From: Stratiolaelaps scimitus | Lineage: Eukaryota; Arthropoda; Arachnida; Mesostigmata; Laelapidae | Assembly: GCA_019614645.1 (NCBI GenBank) | Contig: JABWDB010000070.1 | Span: 62,001-126,000, forward strand | Direction of reading: 5' to 3' | DNA length: 64,000 bases | Shown here: positions 10,104 through 23,736 of the stretch, piece by piece | Layout: each line of letters opens with the position of its first letter | How positions within the stretch are numbered: position 1 is the stretch's first letter | Position numbers and translations under genes: made by a program | Notes under the pieces: model-generated | What the model was told of the DNA's origin: nothing | Databases searched by the model: none | The model's input: the letters and a program-made list of their open reading frames with translations, nothing else

Positions 10104-13100
10104 GGTAAGCCGAGGCCGCTGCTGCTGCCGCCGACGCCGAGATACGAGAGCTCGTAAAATCTGACACTGCCTTTGTCCTTGGTCTCACTTGCCTTCTCGC
10201 CTCTATTTTCGGTATCGCCCTTTGGGGCTCAATGTGGCAAGGCAGGTGGCAACAAACGCAGCCTCCCACGGTGTGTAACTGTGCCAACTGTGTGCTAACT
10301 CGCATAGACCTGCCTTCTGTTTCGCGCAGACAGCTGCGTTGATCTGCTCTCTCCTCTCTCTCTCTCTCCCTGCCTATCTTACCTATTCACTTTCGTGTCC
10401 ATGGCTATACGGTTCGTTCCTGCCGAATGTCTACGGGAACTCATCCGCAACCCATTCGTTTTCAAGGTCGTGGTTGCTTCTCCCAACGCTGAGTTGTCAT
10501 CAGGGGCGCTTTTGCCTACAGGCTACAGCTGCCTCTATTGACGCTAGCGCTGCAGCTGACGGCTGTGCAATCTCGCGTGGGCATACGCTTGTAGCCTTCA
10601 TCAAACTTAGCTACTGACATCCCCGAAACTTAAATAAGCATACGCTGAGATGTATTTATAGACAGAGTGACTTGTTGGCTCTCGACTGTTCCGGCGGTGA
10701 TGAAATATGGGGAGGACTTATACTTCCCGCCGCAGGCAGATGGACGCGTGAATGTTTCAAACTGACGCCGTATTGGCCGCATGTATCAATCTGACAGCTC
10801 GTATGGCTTTCGTTGAAGCTTTGTTCTCGATGACGAAGCGGATGACAACACTACGAACTGGTCTCTTTGGCGTCCCGCAATAATCTCACGAGAGCCTGCT
10901 CCAGCATGGTTGCGTGCGGTTTGTAATTCGCAGAAGCTGTTTTTTTCATCATATATGCGCCACGTGTCGGTGATAAAAGTAGCCTACGCACGAAGCGCGG
11001 GCTCGTTTAATGCATCCCGTAGACAGTCCTGACGTCGTATCTACAGCAGGGCTAAATGGAACCAACGCGAGCCCTCTAAGCCACCTTCTACCCTTCCTGT
11101 ATTGAAATGTCGACCGTCGACCGCACCTGAATACCTATGGAGATAGCCTACAATATGCTGTACCGCACACAACAACCAACTGGGCAAACGCAGGCTTTAT
11201 TTTCTATATTTGCAATTTATGTATGCAGATACGAATCTGAACACATATTGATGTCAATTGTCGCCACGAATTGTTACACGATTAGGTGTTTGCGTTGACG
11301 CCGGATCGATGGCCGTTGCGTTTGTATCATCACTGCCGTAAGCTCGCTCTTGTTATCAATAGCGAATCTAATCTCTTCATCTCTTTCTCCCTCTATATAC
11401 AGATATTTGACGTAGGGTGCTACTCTGTGTAACACCTCTAATACAAAACTCTTTGAGATCTGATCTCATTCGGAGAACGGACGAAGGGCGAGAGCTATCT
11501 AGTGCATGGAATTAGCGTCACGAGAGGCTCGAAAACCCGATCAGCCGACACGGCTGAACGGTGCCCGACTGTCATATCGATTCTGGAGTGATCATGTTGA
11601 TATCAATATCCCACTCTCCATGGGAAATCTGAGATTCGCCACCCCATATTGAAGGAGCGGACGCACGTGTCCTGTTCCTCGAAGTGACAACATTGATCGG
11701 ACGATACCCGACAACGAATTGCCTTCTCTACACGATCGAGATTCTTGTCCACACCAATGGAGTGACCCAGTGTCCAAGACATACGTACATGCATGTCGTC
11801 GAATGCGGCAACGTCAGTTGCAGCCGTGTTCATTCTGAGCTGCCGGCGAAGAACGCCAAACCAGTATCATACAACAATGTAGACCAGGTTACCAAAGCTC
11901 ACCGTTTTCTTGGTCAGAACGCACTTGCATTGAGGAGGCCTAAGGAGGCAAACGATAGCTAGATGTCCTGTTCAGCGGCTGCTCTTCTTGCTGAACGAGG
12001 AGATGCACCGATTTGCTGCGGTAGACAATCCACACTATAGCATGTTAGATTGCGGCCATATGCAACGGGTTCATCCTGTAACACGGGACATATAATGAGG
12101 TCGCTATTGGTCATCGCAGGTTCGCTTTTGATTGACCCAAGCTCAAGTCGGAAGTTCGGTAACTACGAACGAACGTTTCAGGAGCCGCTCCACATACGTC
12201 AGCTATTATAGAGCACGCGGAGTAATATGCCATAGACGGACCATTCGTTAAATGAGTTTGCTGAAAGCTCACTTGGCAAACGCTGTGGCACAAACGTCTG
12301 ATAGCTTAGGGGCATCTGATGGACGCTATTGGACGAGCCTTCTTCAATAGCTCCACCTAGCAATTGTCTGTACTAAAAGCCCCCTGTTAAAACCGCCGAC
12401 CGCCATCGTGGTTCGTGTTCTGTCCAGTGCTGGCTTCTCAAATCGAAATCTCGGGCAAAGTTAGTTGGCAACAGCGCTAACGATCATTTGCTTCATGAGG
12501 CTGTTTGATGGGCGTGTTCCTCAAGATTCCGTGGGATCGGGGAGCGGGGCCGCCACGCGATGAGCTGAGACCGCACGGAGAAAACTCTCTGTAGAGAAGA
12601 GAAACGGATGGAGGACAAAAAAGGCCCACACAGGCAAACGTCAATGCGGGATGCTCGCCGGTGAGGCGTACACGTTTTTGGAGACGGATATAGGTGGGCC
12701 GGCTAGGCCAGGCCAGGCCAAGCTCGTTTACTGCTGGCACGGCAGTCCTCTCTACCCTGTACGTGTACATATGCCGGGGACGCTTTTACAAGGATGGCTG
12801 AACACTATATAATGAAAGTTACACCGGGCTAGTTGGGACCGACAGCCAGTGTATAACGTTGTAGGCAAAATAGTTTTCGTAAAAATTACATATAATACAC
12901 ATTGACTGTATCAACGCCCACGTTAAATACGGCGACGTCAGGCTCAAAAGAGTCAGGTTCGGAAAAGTCAAGGCAATATATGCGTGTGCGTATGTAGCAT
13001 TCTAGATGTGTCGACGTTGTTAGCACTTGATAACAGCACCTGCTCATAGGTCTGATTAGATAATGGTTACTATTTTAAAGTAGTTCATTATTATTGCTCT

Positions 13101-16100
13101 TATAGCTGCTACTCGAAATAAAACACACTCGCTTATTGTATCCATCTAGACGATGAGTTCATTTTTGGGTGTCGCGAGCAACTCTCGACGACCAGTGGCA
13201 TACGGCTACAAACATCTGCATATTTTGGCCGTGCTCGTAAAAAGACAACAAGCTGTCTCATGCTGGCCTGTGTCCCGGCGTCACATAGCATGCGTCTTCC
13301 TATCTGCGCCTTCGCCGTTCAGGATGACAGTTCCATTAACTTGGCTCTCGGTTCGAAGACGCCGACAGTGAGATCCTGGTCGTGGCTTGTTCCCGCCACG
13401 AGCGAACGGAATCAAATAAGTCCATCTCTGTCTCTCTGCACATGGTCTCAGCTGTCGTTGCGAGAATAGCGCTGTCGAGCGTCGTCGACGCGCCGCACGA
13501 AAGCACCCGTGTACACAAAACGCCACGTATTATTGGACAGGCTATGGCTGAATGTCAGCAGCGATTCGGTGGGTTTGTTCCGGCTCGAAGTGCTAATTAC
13601 AGAACGAGCAGCATCTTTAGCTAAATATGTGTTGTGCTATGATGCGCAAATATGTAATATTTATGGAACGCAATTGCAAGTTACGTGTTTCTGCCGTCTG
13701 CTAACGATATGGGTATATATCTATTTCAGGTGAGCCTTGCCGATTTCGTCTTTGATATACATGGATACCTCGTACATCTATGGCATGAATCGCCCATTGG
13801 CTGGCGGTTGTTTCAACAACGACACCGTACAAGTACACTATATAATACAACACGACTTGTGTAAACATTATCAGAGCCTCTGCCAGTGGAAATTTTGAAA
13901 CAAGTATGCAATTAATTGGTTAACATTATATAAAGAGACTCCATGAGAGTTCACCGCCAACGAAGCGCTGTGCGTGTGTGACACAGACACTTCAGAAGTT
14001 AAATGTGATGTCACTATTTATTTAGCCTAGAAGCTACAACTTGGCCTAAACTACACAATGAGGTAGTGGTGGGATGGCGTCAAGTTCCTTGGAGCGAATC
14101 AACGAGGGACGAAGTGCCTATTCTGCTTCTTCTCGCTAAAGGTCGCGCGTTGCCGTGTACGAAGGGTAAACACTTGCAGAAGGTTCATAAGGCGGCTAGA
14201 GTTGACTTTTCTTTTAAACTGCGACAATCCTCCCTCTGGCTGAATTCGCTTGTACTTGTCTCTGCCTTCGGTCGACACGAGTAGTCCTACGAGGCGATAA
14301 CACCGGGGGAGAGGAAAGATCGAGGTCCTGAGGTTTTCCCTTCTGCAGGATCGTTAGTCGGCCGACGAGACATCCTGCAGTCCTGCTGGGCGTGCTGATA
14401 CTGTCAGCTATTATTGCACTTGGAAAGGGTCAGCACGGTTTAGTCCCAAAGCCAGCTGGTTAGCTTAGCCGTACTGGCGCGGCCCTCTCCGTGATGAAGC
14501 CTAAAAATGGCATCTATCAATGTTCTGATCTCACTCTGTGATATCGATATAGATCTACTGTTATAGGCAAGTAGTATAGGCCACTAGCGCTTGATGTTTC
14601 GTTCTTATAGTGTGCTGCTGCAACCTCCGCCCTCTCCAGGTTTATGGCGGCCCAGGGACAAACGGCCGAGATGACCTCGCGGGTAATGCTACACTTCGGC
14701 CTGCTCCGTGCCTCGTTGCTCCGTTATGTCGCGAAATGACCTGTGTGGAAATTTCCCAGGAAGAAGCGAACACGGCCGCCGCCAGGACGAATGTAACCGA
14801 ACTGGGGTTTATCCCAAATAAGAGCCGTAGTCAGCAGCTGTTGTTTTCCTATCGTCCCTTCTAGCCACGTTACTGGTCAAGAAGAAAAACGAGTAAGACC
14901 TATTTGTACAATAGCTGCTTCCGAAAGTCGTTCTTCCTGCTATTTTCGTTGCTTCTACTTTCGTACTCTTCAAGAGAGGGGGCGGAAAAAATGAGGGAAA
15001 ATACGCTTGCAAAACTAGAACAAGACTTTCTGTCATCGCTTGCCGCCATACATCCCGGACATTTTCGGGTGAAAATCCGCTCGTTTGTGGGGTGACTAGT
15101 TGTGCTTAGGCTCGAAGTTGAGCAGAGGGGCGTCCGAGCGCTGGCGAACGCTTGTGCCTATCCTTGGATCCGCTTTAGAATCGGCTTGAAGAGACAGCTG
15201 CATTTGTCCCTTCCCAAGGGATACGACCACGATCGCTTGCGTGTCTAGATCTTATGATGTCATTTGTCTTTGTTTTATTCCATTCGGGTCTGTGTGCGAG
15301 ATCACGGTAATCAATCATTTGAATTGATTGGTGGTGGTCCAGACATCCGTGCCTATGCTTGTGAAGCTGAGAACTACGATTTTGGGGTTCAGTGTACGAC
15401 ATATATGAACAGATTCGGTTTTCTGCTAACTGGTTTGTGGATTTATTATTATTATTATTACTATTTTTACCACTAACCTGTTTTGAGTTCGTCGTCCATG
15501 GGGAGGGTTCTTGCATTCAGACAATATTTTCATCTGTTCGAAATATACAAGGAAACAAAATAGAAACGCTGTCCACAGCTCTAACAATGCAGAATTCTTT
15601 TAATTATACACTACCTTCCTGTGACCTTTCCCAAACACTACAAGTTTCCGATACACAAGCGAGCTTTAAAGGCAATAACAAACAGCCTCCCTGCTATTTC
15701 TATCCTCTTCCATTTCGCCGGACCCTAGTTGAAGTTTACATGACTCTGAAGGTTTGCGTTCGATGGCAACACGGGACATATCCGTCGTTGAGGCCATTTG
15801 TTACGCACTTATCCTCCATCACAAATCTTTAAAACCCTTTCTTGCTCTGCCCTTATGTCGGTGTCACCGCAAGCATAGTGTCTTCCGGGAAAATATGAGT
15901 TTCGCCCAATACCACTGATCATCGTGTTCTGCGTCGCCCGCCTCTTTGTCGCTACTGCTACTGCTGGTTATTACTGTTACTGTTTGCAGAGCTGAGACTT
16001 TGCCGAAGCCGACCAAAGTAGCAGCTATCTCCGTTCTATTGCTGCCAGGCCGCACGCCACTAAACGACAGCCGTAGATCCCATTTGTTTCACGTAACACA

Positions 16101-19079
16101 GACCAGCTCACCTACCGCCATAGAACTTCGCGACCGGCCTCTCCGACCGAGCCAGCTGTTATTAGCTTCTTTTTGCCTTAGCAGAGACTCTCATTCGTCC
16201 TCTCTGTCGCTGCCCCTACTGTGGTTGTTGTTGCTGTAGAAGTAGTCGCCTTCTCGACTATTTGAATCCTCCATCGTACCACGTTTGCTCGAGCTCTCCT
16301 TACGCTCGAGACGCCTACCACTGACCGGGCGTATTCCGTATTGCGGGTCCTTCATGCTGCTGCCAACGCAAATGGCTACGTGCTACTTCTGCGGCGGTTG
16401 TACTTCTGCTGCGCTCCTTCCTGCTGCGGGGCAACGGGGGGGGGGGGGTCTGGTGGGGTTCATAATGCTTGGAGCCGTAGCGCTGCTCATGATGGTTTGT
16501 CGTTCAGTACAAGGAACGGCAGCCGGCGCACAGATGGCTGCCGTTGAGACCACGCATAGGCGGGGAGCATTGTAGGCGGGTGCAGGTACAACCCCAGGAT
16601 TCTTTGCTTCGGCTCCTGCTGCCACTAGCGATGTTCCGCCTCCTTCGCTTTATCTTTTTCCCATGCCCCTACGTTCTCCCTCTCCTCCGTTACGTGCTGA
16701 GTTTTCTTCGTGCACAACGTGGCCTTTCCCTCGCCGTATCTTTTCATCCGAAGCAAACTCGCCTCTCTCGCCCTGTCTCGTTGGCTCTCCCGCTGTGGTG
16801 GGACTCTCTCGGTTTTTCCCAGCCTTCTCCAGGTCAGCTCACCTGGCCTGTTTTTTCTGTTTCTACTTTTACTACTGGTACGACTACGTCTGTACAGTCA
16901 GCGTATTCGGTTGGGCGGTTGAGCCCGTCGTCGTGGCTAGGAGACTGCGGGCCGCACTTTCACACTGGCAGTTCGAGCAGTTGACGGTTGTTGTCAGTTG
17001 ACGATTCGAGAGCACGATGAGCTGTGTGCTTATATTTGAACTGTGGAGAAATCGTGTGGGAATTGAAAAAGGAAACGGTGATTCGAGGTCTATAGGGAAC
17101 GGAGCTTTATGAACGTGTCCTTGCAGCTATCTGTTCCTATTATGCACTAAATGTAATAAATAATTAGAAATAAAGAAAACAATGTGCCTCCGTTAATGTA
17201 CCTCCTTCTAACGCTGAAGTGACCTATTATTTTTATATATGTGTCAATCTTTGATTTTCTGTTGTCAAAATGCATTTTTAAACATAATCATTTAGGGCTC
17301 GCAAGGTGATTGGGAACAAACCTCTTGTGGCTAAAATTGGCCGGCACAATTTCATTAGTGCACTCAATGCCTGTAGGGTGTGCCTTCATGAACAATCCGC
17401 CAAGTCAAAGCCGAGTTGCGCTCTCGTTCATACAAGCCCCTCAAAGAGCTTCTATCCGCCCCCCGTGGCCTTTATGATCGATGGTCATCTATGTAGCGAC
17501 CTCCCCGCGGGGGCCCGTTTGCTGCCACAGCTATGACTACTACAAACTTCGTTTTCTTCCATCTGACAAGCTTCCCGCAAAATTCGGCTGCGTAATATCA
17601 TTTTTCCGTTGACTCTATCCATGTTTTACCGCTCGTTTTGCGTTGCGTTCTTAGTTTAGCCTTGCGGCTCTTATCATTGTGCTGCGTCATTCTGTCTCTT
17701 GCCAGAGCTTGCGTAAGGATTCTGTTTTGGTCTCAGTGTTGTTATGTCTTTGCTGTCGTCATCTCCATATCGATGTCCTATGACTGTATCCATCCGTGGA
17801 TCGTATGTTCTGCATTCTCTGATGACCCGAGATGAGACTGCTGTTAGTCTATATCGAGAGTGACTATGGGTAGATGTGGACTCTGGTACAGCTCAATACA
17901 AGACTTGGTAAAGATCGGGAGGGTCAGACGAGCGTCCCACAAGGTAGACTTGTTCGCGATGACGAAGACCTTTTAAATCATTCATGGAGTATTCCGGCCA
18001 TGTCAATAGGCATTCCCAACCTTGGGTCGCGCTGCAAAATCTAGTTTTCGGGTTAGCGGATTCTCTTCGTTCGCCAATGAATTGAGACGTGAACGACCTC
18101 TACGACTATATGTGGTGGTTCAGGCAGCAAACGCCCACTCAGCAGCCCTCGAGTTCGTGCATACGACACTTACCAGCTGTGATGCGATCCGTTCGCATTC
18201 ATCTTGTTGTTACTTCAATTAATACCGCTCATTCATTAACGATCGTATGGCTATGCGAGACATGCATATGTGCCCAATAGCGTCGCTGGTCGGGATCTCC
18301 TAACAAGCGTCTGCGACCTACGAGATCCGGGCCAATAACGATCACTATGATATTTTATGAAGCGTTACAAACCCACTCCTTCTCACCCAATCATGTGACC
18401 CGGGCCGGGAAGTCAGGCGTTCACATGGTCAGACACAGCAATATCAGTTGCAATGTTTAGCTCTTGCTTTGTCACCATCGACGGCTACTGGCCAACGAGC
18501 CAATGTGTATCGTTGAATGAGGCCATAGTCATTCGTCTAACTCGATGTAGAGAATCGTGGAAAACTTGTGCACACGGAGCTGACAGCGATATCAAGGCAG
18601 ACGATGAAGGGAATTGATAAATTATCGCTGGTTGGCGAGCAGAGATCGAAAATAACAACTCGTGCGTACCAGCGGTACCAATAACAATTATAAGCTATTC
18701 GGAAAAGTTATTCGCAAATTTGATACATATATATCAGATAATTACTGAGGATACCTATCATGAACCAACTGTAAGCATGTGAGCAACTCCATATTCTCTA
18801 TATTTTTAGCGGTAAAAATCGTGGTTTATCCTCGGTTACAATTGTGACGTTGTCCCTTACGTTGACATCTGACTGTCGCCATTCAAACGCATCTTTGCTG
18901 TTCAAGGGTCACGTCATTTTTTGACCTGACCACCGACCACTACTGCTACGATGCTTCGATCGCTGTAGCTCACTGTACGAGGAAGGCTGAACCAACCCAC
19001 GCAAAGGCGGCCGGCTCCGTCCATCGACCTAACCTTTTCGGCCTGCGTTTCCGTATCATTCAACGCCGATCTAACTTCT
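10104..19079. other. Long stretch without an identified gene
   Basis: If 9920-10103 is an exon, this would begin as its intron. No conserved protein segment, RNA gene or transposon was recognised. Local features are a CT-rich patch at 10345-10370, a pure run of 13 G at 16436-16448 flanked by GGGG and GGTGGGG, and a pyrimidine-rich zone around 16640-16860 that keeps several plus frames open without looking like a known protein. A TATATAAAG motif lies near 13926. Confidence 0.5.
16436..16448 (+). repeat. Poly-G run
   Basis: Thirteen consecutive G, with GGGG just before and GGTGGGG just after, could form a G-quadruplex on the plus strand. Confidence 0.6.
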
Positions 19080-19132
19080 GGTGTGTGTGTGTGTGACCCG
19101 ATCTGATCCCACACACACACACACACACACAT
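19080..19132. repeat. (GT)n and (AC)n facing arrays forming an inverted repeat
   Basis: About 16 bp of GT repeat, a 14-nt spacer (acccgatctgatcc) and about 22 bp of CA repeat face each other, so either strand can fold into a long GT/AC hairpin. Confidence 0.8.
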
Positions 19133-19448
19133 AAACACTGACACGAACTCACATGGACACACACAGCTAATACGACTCTTTGTGGTGTAACGGCCATTGG
19201 CTGGTCACGCTCGCAGTTGACTGCCGTCAGTCGATCTGTGGCCTGAGTGGGTGGCTGTCAGCTGTTTCACCCTGGTGCATATCCTAGCTTCGACGACCTC
19301 TTCGCTTTGTCAATGCGTTCGACCTGTTACAACACTTGCTCCTCATCGCCTAATAATGATCATAGGCCTGTTCCTGTTGACTGATTCTGCAGGCTTCACC
19401 GTACAATTGATTATGAGCTATAGCATAGATCGGGGTAACGTGCAGGAG

Positions 19449-19450
<2 letters not shown>

Positions 19451-19497
<47 letters not shown>
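19451..19497. repeat. (TA)n microsatellite, about 46 bp
   Basis: A perfect TA array; it makes the local plus frame read as a Tyr-Ile repeat, which is not real coding. Confidence 0.92.
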
Positions 19498-19498
<1 letters not shown>

Positions 19499-20745
19499 TG
19501 ACTGAACGTATCTTTGCAACAACAACCGAGATCGTTTCGCCAGGGACATGACAACACCTGTTTCATAATAGATAATAATAATAATTTACGACATCTGACT
19601 TCACTTGACAGTATCGGCTTATCATTTCTCCGAATATGGCACCTGCGAAGTCAACAGCTTCACAATATCTTACGATTAAACGGATTTAACCAAATTAAAT
19701 GATTTTTACGCCTATAAACAGAGGGGGCACATCGGAATAATTTTGTAACGAACGGCCAGCCGTCGGCCTGCAATCATCAGAATAATTATACCTATTGGTA
19801 TACTGATGCACATTTGCTCGCGAACTCCTGTGTCTGTTTGTGTTCATATAATGCTGGTTGTAGTATGGAGAAATTGAGAAATCAGGTATGAGAAGGATGT
19901 GGCGGACCTATCCATTATATCTCATCTGAACTATCTTGCCTTCACGAAATTTAAAATTTAATCATAATAATAAATGCTTATTAGTTGCGGGTCTGTTCTA
20001 TGATTTTTATACCCTCTAAGACCCTCTATGAGATATATATATATATAAATATTTCATTGCTAATAGTGGACAAAATTACGAAAGATTCGCAACTATACAG
20101 AGCCACATTTCGCTTGAGCTGCAATATATATTGTATATATATATCATATGGAACTTCTAAGAATTGTGTATGAACCGCGAATTATTGTGTTGGTGGGGCC
20201 ATGCAATTTGCATGAAATTGAGTTGTGCTGTGATCGATTTCGGCCTCGCCGCATCCCGACATCGACAGGGTGACGCCCTCGCCAAGGAGGCGCACTCGTT
20301 TGGCGGCAGAGGCGAATTGTCAAGGAGCTGGCTGTACAAGCAACGCCGCCCTTAGATCAACGTTTTTATACACGGATAAGCCGGAAAGTGGTTGAAAATC
20401 AGCTGAGAAGTCGTTTCTACAGATTGTGAGCGCTGACTTTATGTGCAGAGGTGTGCGCATGGTCTATGGTGGCAGTTTGTTATATGTACAATGCTATGAA
20501 ACTCTGCAGCGGCTGATCACAAATCGAACATAATGCTGTTAGGGAAATTCGTCGACGATGCACGGCCGTCCTATTTGTTTGATTTCGTACCAAATATGTA
20601 TTTGATTGAATAACAATGTCAATATTTTCTATCGATCCATGTACTCTGCCTGGGTCTCGCTGATACCCTTGAGAACTGCACGTATATGACGAAATGCAGT
20701 TTTCGTTTGTGATTCGAGAACGTCGAGATCGTATCTGCTCATCTC

Positions 20746-20750
<5 letters not shown>

Positions 20751-20806
<56 letters not shown>
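20751..20806. repeat. (TA)n microsatellite, about 55 bp
   Basis: A near-perfect TA array preceded by TATATG. Confidence 0.92.
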
Positions 20807-20808
<2 letters not shown>

Positions 20809-21888
20809 GATAGACAGAGATCTCCTCCCTGACCTGTTATATTCGTCAAATTCGCGTGTTTGCGAATCAAATATAGTCATACTCCCCTCTTCTGACAAGC
20901 TTACGGTAGACGTTCACCAAATCGTCTAGCCAAATGCCCCCGCCGAAGTTCGAACGAACCCGGCGGATCTATCGATGAACGGCGCACGCGTTTTGTTCCG
21001 CTCGGACGGCCGTCCGACAGCCTCAGGGGCTCTGGTTTACGCACATAGTAACCGAATATGCATTTGGAGAATTGAATCAATCAATCTGTGCGCACACATA
21101 TACAGCTACCAAGGGACAAGAAGCGTTGTTCGATTTGTCGTATCGCGACGAAACATCTCAGGGATGTTCTCGTGTATTCGAGTGAAGTGCTGGTCACCAA
21201 GTCGGGCCAGACTCAATTTGGCAACTGTATGGTGATTCGGGAAAGGCACTGATATAGGTAAGCAATGCATGCATAGTTTAATAGCGCGTTGGAGTAGCTC
21301 AACTTTTGACTTTCTAACTACTCGAGAGGCGTTCGTAGTGAACGCCGCCGCTGAGGGCAAGGCCACGTGGGGGCTATACTTCCATAGAGCCGCTACCAGC
21401 CCACGCGTACATACAGGCGAATATCTTCTTATCATATGATAACATCTAGACGTAAAATTGGCCGACGTTTTTATCGGGCGTGCGTTCCAAAAATATGCTC
21501 CTAAGTAGGTTTAGTGTTGTCATAATTTGCGTTCGTGGTGACTTTTTGCCGGTACGCTTTTGGCTGCAACTCGAAATCAATATGATGACGTCTTCATTCT
21601 GTTATTTATTATTTTATGCCAACAACAATTTAAGCATGTGCTTTGGAGATCGAGGTTTTGCTGTGTTACCAGCCGCACACCTTGCCGAGATAACGGTCAG
21701 TCAGGGTGCGATCGCAGGTATAATAAAATATGTTATATAAATACACTGGAGTTGGCCGCCGCCCATAAGGACAAGGTGGATTCGATGGTTTGTGAGACGT
21801 TGATTGTGTGTGCATCGACAGTGGCCTCTTGAATTTGGTGTTAATAAAAAAAAACACATGGCTTCCCCAGACGCTGTTTGAGGTTATC

Positions 21889-21947
21889 CCAAAAAAAAGA
21901 AAAAAATAAAACATTTTTTCATTGATTTTTTTTTATATTTTTTTTAA
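21889..21947. repeat. Facing A-tract and T-tract
   Basis: An A-rich run (with one G, one T) is followed after ACATT by T-rich runs. The two can pair as an imperfect hairpin, and such tracts are stiff and disfavour nucleosomes. Confidence 0.6.
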
Positions 21948-22013
21948 TGATTCTGCGGCGACCTTTCAGTGTCCATCGTTTGCACTTGATCAGAGGCTTC
22001 AAATGCAGCATCT

Positions 22014-22016
<3 letters not shown>

Positions 22017-22051
<35 letters not shown>

Positions 22052-22112
22052 CAGTGTGTCTCGATATGCTCCAAGGGTCATAACCTTCATTTCAGGGGAT
22101 TACCATGAAGGT
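22017..22112. repeat. (TA)n followed by a short inverted repeat
   Basis: A (TA)n array (22017-22046) is followed by cacatacagtgtgtctcg and then a perfect 8-bp inverted repeat, ACCTTCAT (22083-22090) and ATGAAGGT (22105-22112), with a 14-nt loop. The layout could mark the edge of a decayed DNA element, but no partner end was found. Confidence 0.45.
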
Positions 22113-23581
22113 CCCCGTGTCATGTTATTTTCATCTTTCGCGCCGTTCAGGTTGTCCTTGTTGTTGTTGTCACGAGGTCTCCCGTTGTCATTGTCAACTG
22201 TCGTCTCATCCTGATCATCATCATCATGATCGTTGCTCCACCTAATAATAATAATTCAGCCATCATCTCGTATCAACAACGTGCTGCTCGTTGCCGTCTC
22301 CGGCGAAATGACGCCTTACCGACAGACCAACAACGGCAGGGCTTAGTAACAACGAACGGACCACAAACATTGTGGAAATCTCACGTACGCGGTCGAATAC
22401 ACACGGTCATTCCCACAATGAGTGTTCCGGCCGTTCGTGGCTCGCGTTTCGTGCGCGAAGGCTGGGAGGTCCCCGCCTGCCCCCGACTGCGTCGGCAACT
22501 CCTGTAGTCGCTCCTACTGTAACTGCGTTTCTGATGCTGTCGCTGATGACGACGTTGACACGTTTACGACGTGCCGCTTTCGGCCGATGTATTTTCTAGA
22601 GCTACACAACTACAACAAGAGATATATGCCGCAACAGTAGATAGGTGCTGCTGAATCCTTAAAATAGAGCATGTTGAAAGTGCGGCTAATTTCGTAATAC
22701 TACTAATAATAATAGTAATAATAGCAACTATGTTGTTATACATTGTACTCGACCCGAGTGACGAAATACAGAAGACTAGATTTCAGCGTATCAGCTGATG
22801 CTGCAGCTCCCGTAAAAAACGTCGCGTCGGCTACATGGGATGATCGTAACGAAGATCGTAGAATATGCCCATCAAGCCGAAGGGGCTCAAACTTACATGG
22901 CCAACACTAGTTGCCATAGCGGTTCTGACAAACAAGAACGCTGGGTCAGTTAGGGGAAGATAGATGGAGAGAGAGAGAGAAGTATATGAGTATCTAGAAG
23001 TAACGCCCGATGAAGACACCGACGTGAAGGCTGAGTTGCGCCTCATCAACCTTTGACTGAATCAGACTAGGCATAATTAACGTTAATTGAATAATTTTCT
23101 CTCACTATGTTTCGTCAGTCTCTCACTCTCTTGCCCTCTGGATAGCGTCATGTCGCTCTCTTCATAAAGAAGTTTATCATTACGAATACTATCTGATTAC
23201 AATAGTGACGTTGTAGAATTACAATAAATCTTCACCCCATGGACTGAGTTTTACTAAGAGCCAGTGCTGAACTTGTTGGTTTGTCCGTCTGCGATTCGGT
23301 TCGAGCAAATACACTTTTTTCACAATGTCTCAGTGCTGAGAGATTTCCGAGGTAACTTAAGGTGAATTTTCTCAAATTATTTTTCTTTCTAGTTATGCGC
23401 ACAGATGATTCATATGGTCCATAAATGGTGATGCGTAAACGTCACGAGACAAGGAGGACTTAGGATAGAAATGCGCATATAATTAGCTGGGGGTAATTGC
23501 TTCTATCACAAATATGATGTATACATATATAATACAGATATGAGCCTCATACTACCTTTTACATATATATATATATATATA

Positions 23582-23609
23582 TTAGGCTTACCCAAAAAAA
23601 CGACACTCC
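23582..23609 (+). repeat. Left terminal inverted repeat of mariner copy 1
   Basis: It begins TTAGGCTTACCC and pairs with the right end at 24781-24808. It differs from the other three family ends at the eighth base (T instead of G). Confidence 0.9.
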
Positions 23610-23736
23610 TATCGTCTTGCGCCGTATTCTTATTATTGGCCAGTTTGAGTTCAAATTTGGCGGGTAGTGAGACACAACAATTAGCGAGCAGGCGGCGCGA
23701 AAGCCGCTAGCATTCGGCTTGCGTTGGGCGTTTGAA

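Larger units (their letters stand above)
19133..23560. other. Stretch without an identified gene, rich in low-complexity DNA
   Basis: No gene was recognised. It holds the long (TA)n arrays at 19451-19497, 20751-20806 and 22017-22046, an A-tract/T-tract pair at 21889-21947, and a short inverted repeat at 22083-22112. The DNA just before mariner copy 1 is AT-rich. Confidence 0.5.

Noticed and set aside
14057..14075. TGAGGTAGTGGTGGGATGG resembling the let-7 seed
   Set aside because: Only the first nine bases match let-7, and the following 70 bases do not contain a complementary star arm for a hairpin.
19451..20806. Open frames encoding (YI)n peptides
   Set aside because: These are only translations of (TA)n microsatellites.
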